A DNA stretch of 64,000 bases from Rugalucina vietnamica (taxonomy: Eukaryota; Mollusca; Bivalvia; Lucinida; Lucinidae), in assembly GCA_964017185.1 (NCBI GenBank), contig OZ024883.1:41966395-42030394 (forward strand), in the 5' to 3' direction. Below the pieces are notes generated by a model. It was not told the DNA's origin. It worked only from the letters and a program-made list of their open reading frames with translations, and did not search any database. Made by a program: the position numbers and the translations under genes. Below, piece after piece: positions 48,801-53,740 of the stretch (within the stretch, counting starts at the first letter, position 1; every line of letters starts with the position of its first letter).

Positions 48801-49999
48801 TAATGTAAGACTTGTGAAAGAATCAGTGTGTGTTTTGCAAGTGTTTTCTATCTTTTTAATGATTAAAACATTCATGCAATAACAAAGTCTTGAATTTACA
48901 ATTTACTTGCAAACAAGTGATTCAAGTGATTAAACCATTTCAAGCATTTAATCTAGAACTTCTGTTATAGTTGTCTCTAACATGCTGGTTACCCACAGAC
49001 AACCAACGGTAATGAGAACAACTAACACAGAAGAAATCAATATGTAACAATAGAAAACAAATGCCTGTCTGGGAACAACTTTCTGAGGGATGGAACTATC
49101 CATGGAAAGTTGTTCCCAGACAGGTATTTGTATACTTAAATCTTACCTGTATATCAATTTTATCCACTTCGGTTGTTCTCAGTCTCATTGGTTGTCTCTG
49201 GATACCCTATGTGTCAGAGAATTACATGTATTTGTATTATTGAATTCAAATTTTGCAGGATGACTATCCATTGGCTAGCTTGCCGTTGCTAGGTTACGCT
49301 GTCAGCCAACCAGAGGACGGGGATGGTATTCATAAAGATCATGTGTTCAAATTACAGTTCAAAAATCATGTGTATTTCTTCAGAGCGGAAAGTGAATATA
49401 CTTTCGAAAGGTAATGTACAGATGTAAATAATTATTGATTAAAGCTTTTGGGTGAGATAGAAGAGCAATTTGTCAAATACTAGAAAAAGAATAGGCATTA
49501 TATACTGATCAGCCCAGAGGAATATTTCAGAAAAGAGAAGTTAGGTTATGGTCTTTACATTTTAGCTAATAAGTTGATTGTAGTGGAATAGCAACAAAGC
49601 AAATCTTGTGAGCCTTTACCATTTTACGAAAATTAGCACTTTCAACAAATTGGAAGCCTCTGTGAGAGGTAGGTTAAGGGTTTCTGATTTCATTACCGCT
49701 CTTAATCATGAATGAATTCCAATGCTGTGTCCAATGTGGGTTCGGGTCCATGTGAGGCACATATTGGACATTTCAAGTTCTGTTTGCTGGTGTGTCATGT
49801 GTTTTTGTCGGGGGTACTCCTGTTTTTGCCCCACCTACTGATTGGCAAGTCTGAGTGAGATAATCTTGAAGGGGACATAAAAATGAATGAAAAAAAAAAA
49901 ATCTTTTTTTTTCCCAGGTGGATGGAAGTGATCAACAGTGCTACAAGTAGTGCCAGAAGAATAAGACTGTTCAGTAGAATGGATAGCATGCAACCTTGA
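25601..49999 (+). CDS. FARP-type Rho GEF: linker, DH, PH1, PH2 (17 exons, C-terminal part)
   Basis: FERM, ARHGEF and pleckstrin domain protein; vertebrate FARP1/2 are Rac-family exchange factors at membranes and synapses. Joined exons: 25601-25832, 27170-27524, 28705-28794, 29590-29720, 32203-32287, 32580-32766, 40190-40240, 41370-41428, 42247-42318, 43366-43434, 45018-45107, 45501-45586, 46391-46500, 47234-47391, 48407-48514, 49259-49410, 49918-49999. Every junction is GT-AG and phase-consistent, giving 704 residues plus stop. Residues about 1-195 are a Pro/Ser linker; DH runs from about 197 (ERTYKKDLEVIT, then KVCYLPLNTFLLKPGQRLLH, which keeps P-x-Q-R) to about 396; PH1 about 421-528; PH2 about 592-692. 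The FERM domain must come from upstream exons outside the window. In vertebrate FARPs the DH-PH-PH module is autoinhibited through the DH C-terminal helix and the PH domains. The paralogue name is uncertain, as invertebrates usually have one copy. Confidence 0.95.
25869..26250 (+). mobile_element. H5 element, copy 1
   Basis: Founding description of H5: starts TTATTGCATAAATACCCGTG, includes a CpG-bearing segment (TTCACGAGCGCACATGCTG), and ends with a hairpin flanked by CATTCATTAACATT and AATGTTAATGAATGG, then CATGTTTGATCCCTGTATT. About 380-455 bp, no open frame of interest. Confidence 0.8.
26251..26430 (+). repeat. SINE-1 copy
   Basis: Plus orientation, abutting H5: TTAGTTCGTCAGACTCTGG head, GTCCTTCAGCAAGACAC, GTTAATACCCAGGAAGCG, ACTTTTGACTGGGATGT. 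Confidence 0.75.
26484..26712 (-). mobile_element. H3 element, copy 2 (best hairpin)
   Basis: Minus orientation, with a near-perfect hairpin at about 26606-26671 (CAAACAGAATAGCCCCAGAT and its complement around GACGCCGCG). Confidence 0.8.
27170..27524 (+). CDS. FARP exon b (polyproline linker up to the DH boundary)
   Basis: Acceptor TTCTTTGCTTTTCAG; the T completes an Asn codon begun in exon a. Contains YPPPPPPPLS, a possible SH3/EVH1-type ligand, and ends GDENRRRTK before GTGAGT at 27525. A second possible donor, AAG|GTGAGA, lies 9 nt later (27533/27534) and would add VSK in frame. Confidence 0.92.
27678..28306. mobile_element. Inverted-repeat element with inner foldback
   Basis: The ends CTAGTCAAAAGTTCTGAACG and CGGTTAGAACTTTTGGCTAG are inverted repeats that extend imperfectly to about 50 bp (TCGATTTTCTT / AAGAAAATTGA). 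Inside, 27840-27958 is a second foldback (GTGAAAAATTGCCCCACCAC and complement). Non-coding. Confidence 0.75.
28705..28794 (+). CDS. FARP exon c (start of DH, CR1)
   Basis: Thirty codons, phase 0 to 0. Encodes YPVDRAYYIAKELL and TERTYKKDLEVITV, the first conserved region of the DH domain, which normally contacts the GTPase switches. Confidence 0.97.
28795..29589 (+). other. FARP intron
   Basis: No repeat of the families named here; a short (CA)n-A run sits at 29213-29236. It ends TTCTTTCAG. Confidence 0.6.
29590..29720 (+). CDS. FARP exon d (DH)
   Basis: Starts WFKNSVSGEEIIP and ends EIEQRLSM plus two bases of a Trp codon, donor GTAGGT. Confidence 0.97.
29795..31835. mobile_element. hAT-type element split by block B
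   Basis: Ends TAGTGATGGGAATCGG and CCGATCATCGTCCCATCACTA, flanked by a perfect 8-bp duplication GGAGATAC (29787-29794 and 31836-31843), the hAT hallmark. The remaining own sequence (29795-30089 and about 31637-31835) is a ~500-bp MITE; the rest is a later insertion. Confidence 0.88.
30090..31636 (+). repeat. Block B: three tandem ~450-bp units inside the hAT element
   Basis: Starts TAGCTCACCTGAGCCGTCAG with a small end hairpin, then a (GTCC)n/(GTCCGTC) run. Three units follow, beginning near 30203, 30665 and 31120, each with CAAAGATCTTCTTCTCTGAA-like starts, CACATGACCAAGATGGCCGC and TGACCTTGACCTATTTTACG. It ends TCTCAGGTGAGCGTTTACAG and a GGACCATTGGTCC palindrome. Short frames recur in each unit but have no known domain. 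Confidence 0.85.
32203..32287 (+). CDS. FARP exon e (DH)
   Basis: Completes the Trp codon; encodes EGKSNAHLNGDYQRIGDIMV and on to TALE; donor GTAATA. Confidence 0.96.
32580..32766 (+). CDS. FARP exon f (DH core, CR3)
   Basis: Encodes AYMNYLEKQDDILMELD through KVCYLPLNTFLLKPGQRLLH and YKLLLE, the DH helix that forms much of the GTPase interface. The P-x-Q-R signature of typical DH domains is present. One base of the next Arg codon is left before GTAAGT. Confidence 0.97.
32964..34542 (+). mobile_element. H2 element, copy 5, interrupted by two nested insertions
   Basis: The left arm (CATTTCGAAAACTTGTCC... GATATTTA) ends at about 33054 and resumes at about 34346 (GATAAATTTGCTCAAAACAT), running on through the palindrome to CACGGACATGTTTTCCTGAT. 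The insert is described separately. Confidence 0.82.
33055..34345 (+). mobile_element. Element A (TATACCCCCCGCAAAACGAA type), carrying a block B copy
   Basis: Left part in two tandem copies (33055-33166, 33167-33278) beginning TACCCCCCGCAAAACGAAG with an immediate hairpin partner TTTTAGGGGGGTATAC. The right end is TTTTGCGGGGGGTATACTGA near 34300-34320. From 33383 (TAGCTCACCTGAGCCGTTAG) to about 34192 it holds two units of block B lacking the normal B right end. The order of insertion is therefore H2, then A, then B. Confidence 0.75.
36030..38370 (+). repeat. ~188-bp satellite array, about 13 units
   Basis: A marker like ATCTCAGCAACCAAAAGC recurs near 36220, 36405, 36595, 36788, 36980, 37168, 37355, 37545, 37730, 37920, 38103 and 38293 (spacing 183-193), with a diverged unit before 36220. 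From 36788 to 37730 units alternate between AGCAACCAAAAGCCATAGAG and AGTGACCAAAAGCTCTAGAG types, a dimeric higher-order pattern. Confidence 0.9.
38859..39057. mobile_element. TA-flanked MITE inside the H6 composite
   Basis: Ends CACCTAGACCTCTTTATAAC and GTTATAAAGAGGTTGTGGTG are inverted repeats, with TA at 38857-38858 and 39058-39059. It interrupts the right half of the outer H6 sequence. Confidence 0.8.
39369..39591 (+). mobile_element. H1 element, copy 6 (hairpin half deleted)
   Basis: ATTT duplicated at 39365-39368 and 39592-39595. The right hairpin arm is missing: AGCTTCGCGGTTGATCTGCG replaces the usual double-arm sequence. Confidence 0.88.
39637..39828 (+). repeat. SINE-1 copy
   Basis: Head GACCTAGTGGTAGAGTTGAC, body CTTGAGCAAGGCAC, 3' region CTAAAAAATTATTGAC. 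Confidence 0.75.
40190..40240 (+). CDS. FARP exon g (DH C-terminal part)
   Basis: Fifty-one nt, phase 1 to 1, encoding ITKHYSTTHPDYAECM. The preceding intron (32767-40189) is 7.4 kb, mostly nested repeats. Confidence 0.93.
40335..40570 (-). mobile_element. H1 element, copy 7 (minus)
   Basis: Arms CAGCTGTGCAG / CTGCACAGCTG intact. The left end is decayed (AAGCC) and no clean target duplication remains. Confidence 0.8.
40589..41044 (+). mobile_element. H5 element, copy 2 (fuller)
   Basis: Has the complete right hairpin: CATTCGCTAGGTCCCTCGGG with its complement CCCGAGGGGAGTGTTG-type arm around CTCGGGCTACGCCCTCGG (40929-41015). A TTATTTCTTTCGTTTCTGCA stretch is duplicated at about 40840-40880. 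Confidence 0.85.
41370..41428 (+). CDS. FARP exon h (last DH helix)
   Basis: Encodes TLKKVSELTNTFKGQRKCM, phase 1 to 0, donor GTAGGT. This helix is the autoinhibitory segment in vertebrate FARPs (established structures; transfer to this protein is inference). Confidence 0.92.
41463..41739 (-). mobile_element. H2 element, copy 6 (minus, rearranged)
   Basis: Both ends present (CATCAGGATAAC and GGGCATGTTTTCGTAATG), but the central palindrome is partly replaced by a repeated piece of the right arm (ATACCCCAGTTTTGCTATAT). Confidence 0.75.
41763..41950 (+). repeat. SINE-1 copy
   Basis: Head TGGTGGCTTGGTGGTAGAGC, B box GGAGTTTGAATTC, body GTGTCCTTGAGCAAG, 3' region CTGAAAAATTGTTGACT. Confidence 0.8.
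42247..42318 (+). CDS. FARP exon i (DH-PH1 hinge)
   Basis: Twenty-four codons, phase 0 to 0: ENLQKLMELQRDLIGLDSL and VHPDR. Strongly FARP-like. Confidence 0.96.
42440..42969 (+). mobile_element. H3 element, copy 3, interrupted by a SINE-2
   Basis: Hairpin at about 42490-42560 (AGCCCCAGATGGGACACCGC and near complement). The right arm continues after the SINE to ATATGGGTTAAG. Confidence 0.8.
42589..42863 (+). repeat. SINE-2, full length, tRNA-Leu/Ser-like head
   Basis: The head CCCGTGGCCGAGTGGTTAAG is a textbook class II tRNA A box, followed by a long variable region and B box GTGGGTTCGCGCC; GCCCC and GGGGC can pair as an acceptor stem. Body includes GACAAGCCAAGTTCTGCTTG, and the tail is a long A run (42830-42863). 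Flanked by a 13-bp target duplication GAAAAATGGAATA (42576-42588, 42864-42876). It looks young. Confidence 0.92.
43000..43350 (+). repeat. SINE-1 copy split by a LINE tail
   Basis: Head GTAGAGGTAGAGCCAGAGGT and B box GGTTTGAACCCC, then the insertion, then AGCCCTTGAACAAGACACTT and TTGAAAAATTGTTG. Its 3' end lies about 14 nt before the exon at 43366. Confidence 0.8.
43048..43255 (-). mobile_element. LINE 3'-end fragment with C2H2 finger
   Basis: The minus strand encodes a piece with EAERKHRECKAK and a C2H2 finger CSTCNRQFIARIGLVSHQRT, the kind found at the C-terminus of some non-LTR retrotransposon ORFs (family knowledge), and ends NNDGLPH-stop. A 12-bp duplication CTGAAACCATGT flanks it (43036-43047, 43256-43267). 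Confidence 0.75.
43366..43434 (+). CDS. FARP exon j (PH1 first strands)
   Basis: EFIREGCLQKFSRKGYQQRM and FFL: basic beta1-beta2 of PH1. Donor GTGAGT. Confidence 0.97.
43469..44832 (+). repeat. 35-bp minisatellite (12 units), interrupted
   Basis: Unit GACAATATATAAACCACACA plus ATATCTTAAAAGCGT. Eight units lie at 43469-43740 (one is 33 bp) and four at about 44694-44832. The gap is a transposable element inserted within unit 8's TTAA. Confidence 0.95.
43741..44683. mobile_element. 943-bp element with TTAA target duplication
   Basis: Perfect 16-bp inverted ends GGATGTTCGCTGCCAA / TTGGCAGCGAACATCC, flanked by TTAA at 43737-43740 and 44684-44687 as in piggyBac-type insertions. The interior repeats GGGGGTAGGGTTG twice (about 43958 and 44332) and ATGCACACTACCCTATATTT-like motifs twice (about 44188, 44569). 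No transposase. Confidence 0.9.
45018..45107 (+). CDS. FARP exon k (PH1)
   Basis: FSDMLVYTSRTAMPMLQFKV and HGQVPLRGMI, phase 0 to 0. Donor GTAAGT. Confidence 0.97.
45226..45345 (+). repeat. SINE-1 fragment
   Basis: CTCAGTGGTAGCACATCAG head and GTTGTGTCCTTGAGCAAGAG; 3' part lost. A degraded H1-like palindrome (GCAAAGACTGATCAGCTGC) follows at 45367-45425. Confidence 0.6.
45501..45586 (+). CDS. FARP exon l (PH1)
   Basis: IEESDHAKMAVANSFAIYGG then NKCILVAA, ending two bases into a Ser codon. Donor GTAAAA. Confidence 0.95.
45611..45843 (+). mobile_element. H1 element, copy 8
   Basis: ATTT duplicated at 45607-45610 and 45844-45847. Arms CAGCTTCGCAG / CTGCGAAGCTG. It begins only 25 nt after the exon donor. 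Confidence 0.92.
46026..46210 (+). repeat. SINE-1 copy, diverged
   Basis: GGGGAGCGTGGAGGCCTAAA head, TCTTTGAGCAAAACATG, CAATACCCAGGACG, AAAACTGTTGATTCG. Confidence 0.65.
46391..46500 (+). CDS. FARP exon m (PH1 C-terminal helix, start of linker)
   Basis: QEEKDKWIEDLNEAVIKAK is the PH1 alpha helix with its invariant Trp. Continues NRNDDKLKFASLKSST and ends one base into a codon, so it can join either linker exon at 47234 or 47448. Confidence 0.96.
46584..46796. mobile_element. H4 element, copy 3
   Basis: GAGATTATAAAAC and GTTTATAATCTC ends; inner palindrome around TTGGCATTTTAACATTCATG weaker than in copy 1. Confidence 0.75.
47040..47225 (+). repeat. SINE-1 copy next to a FARP acceptor
   Basis: B box TCCTGGGTTCAATACG, TAGTTAAGACCCAG, then AAAAATTGTTGACGGGGATG and CCAAACCAAAACC. 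Its tail runs to within about 15 nt of the exon at 47234. Confidence 0.75.
47234..47391 (+). CDS. FARP exon n1 (PH1-PH2 linker, long version)
   Basis: 158 nt, phase 1 to 0, encoding STENVEAADGSNPDQGPPSP then a conserved block ANTTMHVCWHRNTSVSKRDF and EKAVK that leads into PH2. The conserved block matches the vertebrate FARP linker. Donor AAG|GTAATA. Confidence 0.96.
47448..47557 (+). CDS. FARP exon n2: alternative linker exon, 16 codons shorter
   Basis: A diverged duplicate of n1. Acceptor GATTAAG|GT gives a phase-1 start; donor AAA|GTAATT gives phase 0, so it can replace n1 in frame but cannot follow it in frame. It encodes TPTSEKQAHH then the same 27-residue block from the conserved His onward. 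In those 27 codons all seven differences from n1 are synonymous, while the linker head differs at four residues. Only 56 nt separate the n1 donor from this acceptor, too short for splicing between them in most animals. The polypyrimidine tract is C-rich and modest, so expression needs RNA evidence. Confidence 0.7.
47589..47930 (+). repeat. 22/24-bp minisatellite, 15 units
   Basis: Unit CAGCCTGGGGCATCAGGGAA plus AA, sometimes preceded by CT. It starts about 31 bp after the n2 donor. The same motif appears once in the n1-n2 gap (ACCCTGGGGCATCTGATTAA, near 47427), so the array grew from the duplicated intron flank. The long frame across it is spurious. Confidence 0.95.
48228..48395 (+). mobile_element. 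H5-related short foldback
   Basis: TAATAACGATCAAACATG and CCATGTTTGATCCTTATA ends, with an inner hairpin GGCTCGGGTTTCAATGCC near TGAAACCCTCGCATTTCAGG. It corresponds to the right hairpin of H5 only, and ends about 10 nt before the PH2 acceptor. Confidence 0.7.
48407..48514 (+). CDS. FARP exon o (PH2 first strands)
   Basis: NQLSGYLLRKFKNSNGWQKL then WVVFTNFCLYFYKTYQ. The core of PH2, nearly invariant in FARPs. Donor GTTGGT is a weak consensus. Confidence 0.98.
48576..48797 (+). mobile_element. H3 element, copy 4
   Basis: Complete copy with a strong hairpin at about 48607-48676 (AGCCCCAGATGTGATGCCGC and complement) and right end CGTCATTAATGGGTTAATG. Confidence 0.85.
48985..49205. mobile_element. 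Foldback element before the last PH2 exons
   Basis: CAACCAACGGTAATGAGAAC pairs with GTTCTCAGTCTCATTGGTTG, and an inner pair CCTGTCTGGGAACAACTTTC / GAAAGTTGTTCCCAGACAGG is perfect. About 220 bp, non-coding. Confidence 0.8.
49259..49410 (+). CDS. FARP exon p (PH2)
   Basis: DDYPLASLPLLGYAVSQPED then KDHVFKLQFKNHVYFFRAES and EYTFE, two bases of Arg left. Donor GTAATG. Confidence 0.98.
49690..49895 (+). repeat. SINE-2 copy abutting the last FARP exon
   Basis: ACCGCTCTTAATCATGAATG, B box GTGGGTTCGGGTCC, CCCCACCTACTGATTGG, GAAGGGGACATAAAAATGAA, A12 tail. The exon's polypyrimidine tract (T9CCCAG) starts directly after the tail. Confidence 0.85.
49918..49999 (+). CDS. FARP last exon q (PH2 helix and C-terminus)
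   Basis: WMEVINSATSSARRIRLFSR then MDSMQP-stop. The invariant Trp of the PH alpha helix is present. Confidence 0.98.
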
Positions 50000-50300
50000 C
50001 CCACACATGGCATTTCCAGGAATGACCTGACCTTGGAGTTTGACCTTGAAATGTCATTAGCAGCAATAAAGATTGTTAAAGCAATAAGATTTGCTAAGCA
50101 GCTAATATTGAAAGCAGAAATGATCATGCTTGCAGTGAAACAGATAGAATTCGAATTTAAAGTGACCTTGGCACTTAGTATGATGTGGTGACCTTGACCT
50201 TAGTTAAAGGTGAAAAGGTCAAAGGTAAATTGGAGCAAAATTGTGATAGAAAGTACACATTATTGGTGACATTGTTGAATAAAGATATAAAATGAAGCAA
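50000..50300 (+). terminator. FARP 3' UTR with poly(A) signal at 50278-50283
   Basis: AATAAA occurs 279 nt after the stop. The UTR and the next 120 nt hold several nuclear-receptor-like half sites: GACCTGACCTTGG, GGTGACCTTGACCTTAG, AAGGTCAAAGGTAA and (at 50411) AGTGACCTTTGACAC. A second AATAAA lies at 51018-51023. Confidence 0.65.
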
Positions 50301-50630
50301 TATTTAAAAGGTGTTGTGAAAATGGTGCGAAATAAAGTCAAGAGCAAGAGCAAAACAGTGCATGTCCACGTTGTTGGACAAATATTGATGTAGCGAAAAA
50401 AGCTTCATAAGTGACCTTTGACACTGAATATTATAAGCATCTCTGAGGTCGCAGCATTGATATAATGAAAATGAAATATTTTATATATGAACTATTAAGA
50501 CATATATTCAGGTTTATATAGCAAAGGAATTATGTGTGTACATATTCAAGAATCATGTTGCAGCTTTTGTGTTATTTTCGTGTCTTATGAAATATAGGAA
50601 CAAAAGTTCTAAAAAAAATACATTACGAAA

Positions 50631-50865
50631 ACTTGCCCATGCAATGTACAGAGATTTTTAAAGTTGTAAAAAGTGAAAATTTTCATCAGAAAATATTTTA
50701 TATCTTTCTTATTTTTGCTCAAAACATAGATTTGGGTACCCACAATCTATGTTTTGGAGCAAAAATAAGAAAAATAGGTACATGTATACCTCTGCATACC
50801 CCAGTTTTGCTATATAAAAGTGGGATATAAGGGGGAATACATTACATGGACATGTTTTCCTGATG
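50631..50865 (+). mobile_element. H2 element, copy 7, flanked by a ~45-bp direct repeat
   Basis: Left ends at 50631, right end CATGTTTTCCTGATG. Before it (about 50576-50630) and after it (about 50867-50912) is the same sequence TTCGTGTCTTATGAAATATA followed by GGAAC(A/T)AAAGTTCTAAA. That is much longer than a usual target duplication. Confidence 0.88.
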
Positions 50866-51161
50866 TTTTTTCGTGTCTTATGAAATATAGGAACTAAAGT
50901 TCTAAAAAAATAGTTATGTCTAAGACCTTATTCCACATGTAGATATCGCTTATAAACACATTTATATAACATACTTAATGCTTTGATGGAAAACCAAAAA
51001 CTTTATGTAATAGATATAATAAAGCTTTGGAGATCTTGTTTTTGTTCAAAGCATAGATTGCTGGTTAGAGATTAGATTGTCGAGAAGGTTTGATTTGAGT
51101 ATGCTGTCTAGGTTGCTGTGCAGTGAAAATAAGAACATATTTTGTGTCCCTGTAAACTCCA

Positions 51162-51412
51162 GGGGCCAGTTGTTCAAAACTTTGTTAGCTTAAGGTCATT
51201 GTTAAGACCTCATCTCGTTAAGAAAATACCCACTACATAAGCAAATACACTATCATTTTTTGTCAATAAAATGTGTGAATCCTTTGCATTGCAATTTGCA
51301 AAGGATTCTCACATTTTATCAACAAAAAATAACAGTGTATTTGTAATATTCATATTTGAAATTTTAACGAATCATTAACTAACGATGTCGTTAATTTCGA
51401 ACAACTGGGCCC
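51162..51412. mobile_element. Inverted-repeat MITE (GGGCCAGTTGTTC ends)
   Basis: GGGGCCAGTTGTTCAAAACT and AATTTCGAACAACTGGGCCC are inverted ends. A central palindrome around ATCCTTTGCATTGCAATTTG with TTTTTTGTCAATAAAATGTG arms lies at 51250-51345. Confidence 0.85.
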
Positions 51413-51552
51413 AGTTTTATTGAATGAAATTGGGGTTTGAGAAGTCAAGATGTTATGCTCATGTGATAAGAAATGGCCTAAAATGATCAAGAAATACAAC
51501 AGAAAGGTTAGGATTGGAAAGGAAGCATTACTTTTTAGGTTGCAATTTATTT

Positions 51553-51790
51553 GAGACTGTTCATGAGAAAACCAACAATTTGGGTTTCCGACCAGGTCTG
51601 ACACAAACCGGGCTGTACACTCACAGAAAAAGGCTAAAAGCTTGAAATTTCGGATTTAAGAAGAAGAGGAATAGTACTATCTGTGAAGTGAAAGCAAAGA
51701 CACTGATCAGCTATGCAGTTACTGCACAGCTGACCTGCGTCTTTGTTTCACCTAAGTATGCAGATTTTTGGTTTTCCCCTGCTATGTCTC
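51553..51790 (+). mobile_element. H1 element, copy 9
   Basis: ATTT duplicated at 51549-51552 and 51791-51794. Arms CAGCTATGCAG / CTGCACAGCTG carry one mismatch. Confidence 0.88.
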
Positions 51791-51970
51791 ATTTCGATTT
51801 TAGCAATGTAACCTTTAGAGACATAGTGCTATCTTAATGAGGTGTAACACTCAGTTATAAAATGTGAAATGTCGTTGTGCGTATCATCTGACAATTTAAA
51901 TAGGATTCCAATGCTTTCTTAATGGGCATTGTTTAAATGAATATTACATTGTAGTCCTTATATAACAAAT

Positions 51971-52205
51971 GAGCCTTCACATGAGAAAACCAAGGATTTG
52001 CATATGCGAAAACAAAGACGCAGATCAGCTGTGCAGTAACTGCACAGCTGATCAGCGCCTTTGTTTTTGCCACAGGGACAGTACTATTCCTTTTTTACTT
52101 ATATCCAAAGTTTCAAACTTCTAGCTTTATGCTGTGACTGTACAGCCTGTTTTGTGTCGGACCTGCTCGGAAACCCAAATTGTTGGTTTTCTCGTGCACA
52201 GGCTC
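51971..52205 (-). mobile_element. H1 element, copy 10 (minus)
   Basis: AAAT duplicated at 51967-51970 and 52206-52209. Arms CAGCTGTGCAG / CTGCACAGCTG. It lies 180 bp from copy 9 in opposite orientation, so the pair could fold together. Confidence 0.9.
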
Positions 52206-52429
52206 AAATGTCTTCAAATCTGCAGATTTTGTAGTATCATTATCATTACGCAAGTAAACCGCTATAGAAAGTGCCGAGATATATTTGTTTTTGTGGTTTT
52301 AACACATTATGCTCTTAAGTAACGAATCATGCCTATCATTATCACATTCACTTTTTAAAATATTAATAAGATCAAGGTCTCTCTATATACATGTATATTG
52401 ATAAGATAGAAGCCTCTGTGACTTAGTGC

Positions 52430-52618
52430 TTAACCCTTTTTAGACGAATGGATTTTCCCATCATTATCATTTGGAACAGTCCATTTTCATTTTTAGGGGC
52501 ACTAGGAGTGATTTTTAATTTTTATTCCATTTTTCGATGAATTTTCGTTAAGCAAACAGAATAGACCCAGATGGGACGCCGCACTCTGCTGTTTGCCTGT
52601 CCCATACAAAGGACACTA
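52430..52618 (-). mobile_element. H3 element, copy 5 (minus, hairpin truncated)
   Basis: ACGAATGGATTTTCCCATCA and AGCAAACAGAATAGACCCAG are present; one hairpin arm is lost (GACGCCGCACTCTGCTG). Confidence 0.75.
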
Positions 52619-53305
52619 AAGCCACCATCCTTGTGAACTAGGTGTCATGGAATCCAGGGATTTTCTTCAGTATTTTGGATGACACCTTAAACCAACCAAG
52701 GTTCCATCTCTTTATGACCTTAGCTGTTGGTAGGACGTCCGAACACAACAGCAACAAAATTGATTCAGTCTGTTGTATCACATCTCAGTTACAAAACAAA
52801 AAATTTTGCACTATGTGAAATAAACTGTAATCGAATTATGTACTGCTGATTATGTATGATTACTTTTAAGCAATAATGGTTGAATAAATTGGACTGTTTT
52901 CATAAATGTATATGTGTGACTTTCACAGAAATTATGCGAGTGAATACATTTCATTGTTAGGGAAAACTTTTGAATGTGTTAAAACTTTATTCCCGTTATG
53001 TTGAAAAACAATTAAGTTCTGATACTAAAAGCTCAGTTTTTAACACATGCAAATAGCAAAAATTATGCCGGCTATGTGCTATGTCTCACAAATTTCAGTT
53101 AAACTGATGTCACGTTTTTTTTATGTACATTCATTTTATATCATGTTATTCATTTTATGTTGTATCTCTTCAATTTTGTGAAATGCATTGTTGTGACTTT
53201 TTAGATGTATTCTGTTGAAATTTTATTTAAATATGGGCCTTGCCACAGGGAACTCTTTTTTGCTTGACCCAAGTAAATAAAAAGAAAAACAGGGCAGTCA
53301 AAGTG
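52619..53305. other. No feature recognised
   Basis: Intergenic, AT-rich, no exon or known repeat supported. Confidence 0.4.
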
Positions 53306-53740
53306 TAGAGCATTGTGGCTTAGTGGTATAGCATCCAAGAACATGGGGGTATGATTCCCACTTCATTACGAAAACATGCTCATGCAATATACAGAGAGAT
53401 TTTTATAGTTGTAAAAAATGAAAAGTAGAAATTTTTTGCTATTTTTCTTATTTTCTCAAAACATAGATTGTGGGTACATGATAGAACCGCCTCGCCAAGG
53501 CGTCTCTAACGTGTACCCACAATCTATGTTTTGGAGCAAAAATAAGAAAAATAGATATACCCCTGCATATATAAAAGTGGGGTTTGAGGGGGTACACATT
53601 TCACGGCCATGTTTTCCTGATGTGCTCAAGTCATATTCTTGAGCAAGACATTTTAAGATCCTCATTATAGGAGAAAAGTACCCAGAAAGGCTCTGTCCCG
53701 ACATGAGTAAACATTGTTGACTGGGATGTGAAGAATTAAA
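53306..53740 (+). repeat. SINE-1 copy split by H2 copy 8 (53364-53622)
   Basis: The head GTGGCTTAGTGGTATAGCAT runs to GATTCCCACTT, then a complete H2 with intact palindrome (about 53457-53535), then the SINE resumes with TTCTTGAGCAAGACATTTTA and GTAAACATTGTTGACTGGGA. Confidence 0.88.
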
